Origin: an uncultured Fretibacterium sp.
Lineage (GTDB): Bacteria > Synergistota > Synergistia > Synergistales > Aminobacteriaceae
Assembly (NCBI GenBank): GCA_937915835.1
Contig: CALGHA010000019.1
Coordinates: forward strand, 1 to 20,467
Direction: 5' to 3'
DNA: 20,467 nt
The notes beneath the pieces are model-generated. The model searched no databases. It was not told where the DNA came from and was given only the letters and a program-made list of their open reading frames with translations. Made by a program: the position numbers and the translations under genes. Shown here piece after piece: positions 8,242 to 14,600 of this stretch (position 1 is its first letter; every line of letters begins with the position of its first letter).

Positions 8242-8290
8242 ATGAGTAATAATAATTATGCTAAATCTCTGTTGCAAAAATTTTCTGCAT

Positions 8291-8299
8291 AGTATACCA
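8291..8299 (-). promoter_or_regulatory. Extended -10 promoter for the asd-hom-lysC operon
   Basis: On the minus strand TGG-TATACT gives an extended -10 element (TGn plus a 5/6 TATAAT match). It predicts an RNA leader of roughly 55-60 nt before the asd start. No convincing -35 is visible, which is normal for extended -10 promoters. The leader is too short for a lysine riboswitch or a T-box. Confidence 0.5.
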
Positions 8300-8340
8300 C
8301 CCATTAAAAATTTACTCGGATGATTATGAAAGTTAATCGC

Positions 8341-8362
8341 AAAATAGAACGTGTTATATTTT
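8341..8362. repeat. 22-bp near-palindromic intergenic repeat, copy 1
   Basis: Identical over 22 nt to 16873-16894. The left half is AAAATAgAACg and the right half tGTTaTATTTT, so nine of eleven positions pair across the centre. It lies between the divergent asd and TctC-CitMHS promoters, upstream of the -35 at 8425, a plausible place for an operator. It also contains TGT-TATATT, an extended -10 match. Confidence 0.6.
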
Positions 8363-8424
8363 CCCTCTAAAATTTTTCCGACAACGTTAAACGTAAACCC
8401 GTAAATAATCTAGTGCTTTACTTA

Positions 8425-8453
8425 ATGGCAAGTACGTTAAATTTCGCTATAAT
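8425..8453 (+). promoter_or_regulatory. Putative sigma-70 promoter of the TctC-CitMHS fusion gene
   Basis: TATAAT at 8448-8453 and ATGGCA (4/6 of TTGACA) at 8425-8430 are separated by 17 nt. The predicted leader is about 40 nt to the GTG at 8499. Confidence 0.55.
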
Positions 8454-8498
8454 ACATTTACCCAAATAAAATTTACAAATTCAGGAGGTAAGTTTTCC

Positions 8499-10814
8499 GT
8501 GAAAAGATTTATCACAATATTATTCACAGCAATACTTGCGCTCTCATTATGTGCGACCGGACTTTTTGCCGCAGAAGCTGATGCTCCCCAAGCAAGTTCA
8601 GGTCAAAAAATCATAATCGTTTGTCCGTGGGGCGAAGGTGGCGGAGCAGATTCAACCCTTCGTGCACTCGCGGCGGCTCTTAAGGAAGTTTCGAATTATA
8701 ATGTTGAAGTCGCTAATATTACAGGCGGCGGCGGAGTAAACGGAGCTTCTTTCACTCGTGAACATGCGGCAGACGGAAATATGTTCATGCTCGGAACTCA
8801 GAGCTTGTTCTTAATGGACATTAACGGTGCAATGCCCTTCAAGTTCAAAGATGAGTTCGTCCCTGTAGCAAGGCTCGTAAATGCCGTAAACGTAATCGCG
8901 GCTTCTCGTCGTGCAATGGAAGAAAGAGGCTATACGAATTTCTCAGAGTTACGCGACTTCGTAAAGTCTCATCCTTCCAGCGTCAGTGTCGGAATGCTCA
9001 CGAGTACAGGAGTTGACGGCTTATCGCTCAAAAAGGCAATCGAAGGCTTGAATTTGCTCGAAGTCAATTATCCTTCTGGTGCAGGAATGAATTTAGCGCT
9101 TTCCGAAGGGCAAATTGACTTGATGGTTACAGGAACGGACGAAATTGATGAATTAATTTCTGCTGGTGAGATTACGCCGTTATTAGTCCTTGCTGAAAAA
9201 AGAATGAGCAGATATCCCAATGTTGAAGCGGCTGGAGAAATCGGCGTTGACTCTGTAATTGGCCCGGAACGTGGAATTTTCGCCAAAAAGGGAACTCCTC
9301 AGGAAGCAATTGACGCACTCGCAAAAGCTATTGAGGACGCAACGAAAACTCAGACTTGGCAGAATTTCATCGTCAAGGGCGGTTATGATGATCGTCCGGG
9401 ATTTGCGAACACTGCGGATTACCAGAAAATTATGGATGACGAATACAAGACTTTCACGGACATGTTGAAGCCCGCAAAAGCTGCTGACAAGAAAGCTCCT
9501 GCCGCTCCTTCAACGAAACTTGCAATTATCGGCTTCGTGATGGTCTTAGTGTTAATCATCTGCCTCATCAAGAAGATTATAATTCCGCCGATCGCGTTTA
9601 TTCTTCTTCCGACGATTGCGGCTTTAATCGCTGGATTTGATCCGTTAGTCGTGAATAAGTTTGCGGCTTCCGGAATTAGCAAAATGGTCTCGACGGTCTC
9701 ACTGTTCGTGTTCTCAATTTCATTCTTCTCGTTAATGAGCGATCAGGGAGTTTTTGATCCAATCGTTAATTTCCTCATCAAGAAGGCTGGAACTAATGTA
9801 ACTCTTGTACTTCTTGCGACTGCGGCAGTTGCTGTAATCGGACATCTTGACGGTTCAGGAGCTACGACATTCATAATCACGATCACGGCGATGCTCCCGT
9901 TATTCAAGAAATTGAAGATGGACAACAGAGCTTTGATGATGTTAATCTGCGTTGCAATCGGAGTTATGAACGTATGTCCTTGGGGCGGCCCGACGATTAG
10001 AGCGGCTACGGTTCTTGAGACGGATCCTAATATTTTATGGCATCGTCTTCTTCCTGTTCAGGGAGCTATGCTTGTGATTACGTTTGCGATTGCGTTTATT
10101 CAGAGCGGAGTTCAGAAGAGAAGGATTAAGAAGCTCGGACTTACTATTGATGACACAACAGAAGAAGCCCAAGCTGAAGCCAAAGGCCCGAAGGTTTCAA
10201 CGGCTCTTCAGTGGTACAACTTCTTAATCGTCGTTGCTGTAATCGTTGTTCTCATGATGGGACTTCTCAACCCTGCTTACACGTTCATGCTTGCATTGGC
10301 CTTAACTCTTCCGTTCAACATTAAGTCACTCAAGGAGCAGAACGCGAAACTCAAGAATTACGGTGTTGCGGCAATGTCAATGGTCGTTACGTTGTTTGCG
10401 GCAGGAATTTTCACGGGCGTATTAAGCGGCACAGGAATGCTCAACGCTATGGCTTCGGCCGTCGTTACGGTAATCCCGCCGGATCTTGGACGCTACACTC
10501 ACTTCATCGTAGCATGCTTCGCGGTCCCGTTGATTATGTGCTTAGGAACAGACAGCTTCTATTTCGGCCTGCTTCCTGTCGTCGTTGGCATAGCTTCACA
10601 GTTCGGCGTTAATCCTATGGATGTCGCGTGCGTATTGCTCGTAGCTGAGAACGTCGGAGTTATGATTTCCCCGTTAAGCCCGGCAATGTATTTAGGCTTA
10701 GGACTTCTTGAAATCGACGTAGGCGAACACATCAAATACTCTCTTGTTTGGATTTGGGGAGTAAGTTTGCTTGCAATCGCGGCTTGTATCTTACTCGGAG
10801 TTACTCCACTTTAG
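8499..10814 (+). CDS. TctC-type binding protein fused to a CitMHS-type transporter
   Basis: One uninterrupted 771-residue frame joins two families. Residues 1-24 are a signal peptide ending GLFA. Residues 37-325 are a periplasmic binding domain of the TctC/Bug type: IIIVCPWGEGGGADSTLRAL, ITGGGGVNGASF, then VNYPSGAGMNLALSEGQIDL. A Lys/Ala/Pro linker (326-339) leads into a many-helix membrane domain from 340 with CitMHS hallmarks: SDQGVFDPIVNFLIKKAG, GHLDGSGATTFIITITAMLP (448-467), CPWGGPTIRAA (493-503), GTGMLNAMASAVV and LGTDSFYFGLLPV. Bacillus CitM/CitH take up metal-citrate with protons, so a di- or tricarboxylate substrate is likely but unproven. The first membrane helix is followed by KK, which places the binding domain outside, as required. 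GTG start with AGGAGG (8483-8488), 10 nt upstream. No tctA or tctB gene is nearby. Confidence 0.9.
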   Translation: MKRFITILFTAILALSLCATGLFAAEADAPQASSGQKIIIVCPWGEGGGADSTLRALAAALKEVSNYNVEVANITGGGGVNGASFTREHAADGNMFMLGTQSLFLMDINGAMPFKFKDEFVPVARLVNAVNVIAASRRAMEERGYTNFSELRDFVKSHPSSVSVGMLTSTGVDGLSLKKAIEGLNLLEVNYPSGAGMNLALSEGQIDLMVTGTDEIDELISAGEITPLLVLAEKRMSRYPNVEAAGEIGVDSVIGPERGIFAKKGTPQEAIDALAKAIEDATKTQTWQNFIVKGGYDDRPGFANTADYQKIMDDEYKTFTDMLKPAKAADKKAPAAPSTKLAIIGFVMVLVLIICLIKKIIIPPIAFILLPTIAALIAGFDPLVVNKFAASGISKMVSTVSLFVFSISFFSLMSDQGVFDPIVNFLIKKAGTNVTLVLLATAAVAVIGHLDGSGATTFIITITAMLPLFKKLKMDNRALMMLICVAIGVMNVCPWGGPTIRAATVLETDPNILWHRLLPVQGAMLVITFAIAFIQSGVQKRRIKKLGLTIDDTTEEAQAEAKGPKVSTALQWYNFLIVVAVIVVLMMGLLNPAYTFMLALALTLPFNIKSLKEQNAKLKNYGVAAMSMVVTLFAAGIFTGVLSGTGMLNAMASAVVTVIPPDLGRYTHFIVACFAVPLIMCLGTDSFYFGLLPVVVGIASQFGVNPMDVACVLLVAENVGVMISPLSPAMYLGLGLLEIDVGEHIKYSLVWIWGVSLLAIAACILLGVTPL

Positions 10815-10837
10815 AATTTAGCTGTAAAATTTCTTTG

Positions 10838-10875
10838 CTGTCGTCAGGTGAAAATCTTGGCGGCAGTATTTTTTT
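10838..10875 (+). terminator. Rho-independent terminator after the fusion transporter gene
   Basis: CTGTCGTCA (10838-10846) pairs with TGGCGGCAG (10858-10866), 9 bp with two G-U pairs, around an 11-nt loop. It is followed by TA and seven T (10869-10875). Confidence 0.85.
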
Positions 10876-10918
10876 GCGTAAAACTGGGAAATTTGTTCTC
10901 ATATCGGCGAATATCTTT

Positions 10919-10946
10919 TTGGCATAAATTTTAGTGATAATATACA
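10919..10946 (+). promoter_or_regulatory. Putative promoter of the M48 peptidase / surface protein unit
   Basis: TTGGCA (5/6, 10919-10924) and TATACA (4/6, 10941-10946) with a 16-nt spacer, about 33 nt before the ATG. An overlapping TGA-TAATAT (10935-10943) could act instead as an extended -10. Confidence 0.45.
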
Positions 10947-10979
10947 TAAGCATTCACGTTCAAAGGAGGAAAAAATATC

Positions 10980-11603
10980 ATGATACGTAAACTTTTTCTT
11001 GCAAGTTTCATTCTCGTGTTATCAATTTCGTGTGCTCATGCTCAGATTGACGAAGCTGTTGTAAATGCGGCATGGGCGAAAATCTCGAAAGCTGACGGCT
11101 TCAAGACCATAGCGATAACTTACGAGAAAGACACTTCGCCTAATGCTTGGGTATTATTCCAGTCGCAAAACAACTTCAGCGTTCATGTTACGGCCGGCCT
11201 AATGAAAATTCTCAATCACGAGGACGAAATCGCCGGAGTCTTAGGTCATGAGATCGGACATGTCAGACTTGGACATTACAACAAAGGAGTTGGACGTGCT
11301 GTGGGCTGGACAATTCTCGGAACTTTACTCGGAAAAGCCGGAGGAGTTGCGCAAGCTGTCGGTTCTGTCGGAATGAACTTAGCGGAGAGCGGATTTAGCA
11401 GGGGCCAGGAGGTTGACGCGGACGATTACGGAACGGAATTACTCAAACGTGCAGGCTATGACCCTTACGGTTTATATCGAGCAATGAAGGCGTTTGCTGA
11501 TAATAATTACGTAACGGGAAAAAGCGGCTTCAATTCACATCCGCCGACTGAGAGAAGATTGCAACATTTACAGGCAAAAGCTAAAACCGTGAGTGGTCAA
11601 TAA
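10980..11603 (+). CDS. Secreted M48-family zinc metallopeptidase
   Basis: A 207-residue protein with a Sec signal peptide (cleavage likely after CAHA, residue 21) and a compact M48 catalytic domain. The zinc motif is GHEIGH (89-94: His90, Glu91, His94). The third ligand is Glu144 in SRGQEVDADDYG, and SHPPTERRLQHL (186-197) is the conserved C-terminal segment of LoiP/YcaL/BepA-like periplasmic peptidases. These proteases typically act in envelope protein quality control. Residue 18 is a Cys (SISC), but the preceding residues are a poor lipobox, so a soluble or peripherally bound periplasmic form is more likely. ATG start with GGAGG 10 nt upstream. The next gene, a giant surface protein, begins 24 nt downstream, so the two are probably co-transcribed and the protease could act on that protein (inference). 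Confidence 0.9.
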   Translation: MIRKLFLASFILVLSISCAHAQIDEAVVNAAWAKISKADGFKTIAITYEKDTSPNAWVLFQSQNNFSVHVTAGLMKILNHEDEIAGVLGHEIGHVRLGHYNKGVGRAVGWTILGTLLGKAGGVAQAVGSVGMNLAESGFSRGQEVDADDYGTELLKRAGYDPYGLYRAMKAFADNNYVTGKSGFNSHPPTERRLQHLQAKAKTVSGQ

Positions 11604-11609
11604 TTTAAC

Positions 11610-11615
11610 GAGGTG
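11610..11615 (+). promoter_or_regulatory. Ribosome binding site that decides the start of the giant surface protein
   Basis: GAGGTG overlaps the first possible start (GTG 11613) and abuts the second (ATG 11616). Translation from either would have no spacer, so the paired ATGs at 11628 and 11631 are better starts. Confidence 0.5.
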
Positions 11616-11627
11616 ATGAAATTTATC

Positions 11628-14600
11628 ATGATGAAAAAATTTTTGCTCGCATTCTTACTCATAATTTACTCTGTGAGCTGTGCTTATTCTGCAACGTCAA
11701 TAACTAATGCTGCAGGCTTAAATGCTGTACGAACTTCACCGAACGGAGATTACAGGCTTGACGCTGATATTCAGCTGTCAGCATATTACAACTGGATACC
11801 CATTGAGAATTTTACAGGAACTTTCGACGGTCAAGACCACATAGTTTATATCAGGATAGACGAGTTCGAAGAGGATGACGAAAGATTATTGACGTATGAC
11901 CGGGCATTATTCGGTTCTGTAACTGGCGGAACAATCGAAAATTTACATGTTACGGGCGTTGCAAAAGGTTATAACGCCGGAGGAATAGCCGCGACACTCT
12001 CAAGCGGAACAATCAGCAATTGCACGTTTTCAGGCGACGTTGAAGTTGAGGAAGTCTTAGGCGACCCCGAACAAGAACGAACGAAAATTAACGCTGGCGG
12101 AATTGTCGGAAGGATGACAGGCGGAACAATCGAGAACTGTTCATTCAGCGGAAATGTTACAGCTTCAACCGAAACCGAGAAGATTTACGCGAATGCTGGC
12201 GGAATTGTCGGAAGGATGACGGGCGGAAAAATCACGGGCTGTTTCGTGGATCAAGGCTCAGTTATTACGACTGAAGGAGACGGCTCAGCTTCCGGAGGAA
12301 TTGCGGCTTATGCTATAGTAGGCTTGTCTGATGAAATCTCTGAATGCATGTTCGACGGTACTGTCAACTCGACTTACTCAGCCGGAGGAATTGTCGGGAC
12401 CGTAAACGGCGGAATTATCCAGAATAATGACGTTCTCGGCAATGCAAGGATAAACGGAGATTACAGGGCTGGAGGCATTATAGGAATTGTTGAAGCGGCA
12501 TCAACGATAAGAAATAACAACGTTTATTCAGGTGCTCAAGTCTCGTCAAGTTCAAGAAGTGCGGGAGGAATTATCGGCTATCTCGGTGAAGGAGAAGTTC
12601 CGACGGTCGACGGGAATATTTCACACGCTGAAATCTCCGGGACAGCTCCATACAAAGGCGGAGTTATCGGCGAAATTCATAATCACATCGGAGCTTCAAG
12701 CAAAATCACGAACAACAAATACAGCGGCTATTCTTGGGGAATTGGCCGGGACGAGAACGGGAATATTAACATTGACATTCCAGGAACGATTAAGATTGAT
12801 GCTAATCTTGCGATTACGACGATCGGACATCTTCAGGCGAGAATTGGCACAAGATTTTCACAGACTTTCACGACAAACTCGACATCAAGTGTAACTTGGA
12901 CTTACGACGGCGATAATATTCCTGGACTTTCTTTTGTTACGAACACGCTTTCAGGAACTCCGACAACTGAAGGTGATTACTCTTTCACGTTAACAGCCTC
13001 TTCAAACGGGAATATTGCGAGCAAAGATTTCACTTTGACCGTAAAGTCAGCGTTCGAGATTAAGCCGGATTATGTGCCAGCTGGAAAAGTCAACAAGAGC
13101 TACACTCAGGATATCACGATTGAGCCGGAGCCGTCTTCGAATATTCGTGTGAATTGGTATCTTCCTGGCAGTTTCCCAGTTGGCTTGAGCTATATTTATC
13201 CTGACAATCACACATTGAGAATTACAGGAACCCCATTAGATTACGGGACATTCAGCGTTGATATTTATGCGACAGTCAACAACGTAACCAAGAGCAAAGA
13301 TTACGTGTTCTACATTGAGCCTGCGATTGAGATTACTGCGGCCAATTCAGAAAATCTTGATAACACTCAATACGCAAAAGTCGGAGCAAAATATAATCTT
13401 CAGCTTCAAGTTGACGGCTATAGCTCATCAAATATGGCATGGAGGACGAGCGGAGATGTTCCTTCAGGTTTAAGCATAAACAAATCTACGGGCTTAATCT
13501 CAGGAACTCCACAATCAGGAGGAAAATACAGCTTTACAGTGATCGTTGAGGTTCAATCGGCTTCAGGAGTTCTCAGGGCTGAACGAAATATCACAATTCA
13601 AGTCGAGGCAGGATTAATCATCACAACTGCAACTCTTCCAACTGGAACGGTGAATGTCGCATATCCTCCGTCAGGTTTCTCGTCAACTTTAACGTCAAGC
13701 CCTGACGCAAATTCCTGGTCTTACAGCGGAAATTTCCCACCTGGTTTAAGTCTCACTCAGAGCACGGGCGAAATCTCAGGAACTCCGATATTGGCAGGGG
13801 ATTATAAATTTACGGCTTATGCTGTCTCTGGAACTTTAGCGGCGAGCAGGGATTTATCGATTTTAATTCTCTCGTCATTGTCGATAATCTCTCCGGCCAC
13901 GCTTCCAACGGGAAAAGTCAACACGAATTACACGCCTTACACTTTAGCCGCAAATGTCTCATCAGGAGTAACCTGGACAATTATAAACGGGGATATTTCG
14001 CAATTCGGGCTCTCGTTAAGCTCATCAGGCGTAATCTCAGGCACCCCCATAAAGGCAACAAACGGAGCATATTCATTCACTGTTCAGGCTTCATTGACGG
14101 GGGGAATTACAGCAACACAAACTTTCACGATTACTATTAGTCCTTCGGTTGAGATTGCAACGGTCTCGCCTCTTCCTGACGGCATTGTAAGTCATGATTA
14201 TTCGTACACATTGACGACTACGGACCCGACGCAAACAGTAACTTGGGGACTTGTCAGCTCTCTTCCTGCAGGTTTAGCCTTAATCGGAGCCGTAATATCA
14301 GGGGAGCCGGAAAATGCCGGAACTTATTCATTCACTGTGAAGATTAGCGATACGTCCGGAACTATTTTAGACGTTAAGGATTTGCAGATTACGATAACGC
14401 AAAATTCATCATTTGAGATTGCAACGAACTCGCTGCCTTCAGGAAAAACAGGAGAGAATTATTCTTACACGCTAAAAGTTAATCCTGCTTCACTTCAAAA
14501 CAGTTTGACCTGGTATATTTTAAGCGGGGATTTACCAGCGGGCTTAACTCTGGAAAAAACGACCGGCACAATCTCAGGAATTCCAACTTTGGACGGAACA

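Noticed and set aside
8227..8290. Lysine riboswitch, T-box or attenuator before asd
   Set aside because: The leader from the predicted promoter is about 55-60 nt with no stem followed by a T-tract, too short for either RNA element.
10870..10883. Recurrent TTTTTGCGT strings (10871, 16930, and reverse near 81-90) as a regulatory motif
   Set aside because: Two are simply terminator T-tracts followed by GCG; the match is too short to separate from chance.
10979..11043. M48 peptidase as a lipoprotein with Cys18
   Set aside because: The residues before the Cys (S-I-S) are a poor lipobox and a signal peptidase I site (AHA) follows directly; it remains possible but is not favoured.
12532..12894. 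A 120-codon plus-strand frame inside the giant surface protein gene
   Set aside because: It is an out-of-frame shadow of a repeat-rich gene, Arg/Ser-rich with no family features.
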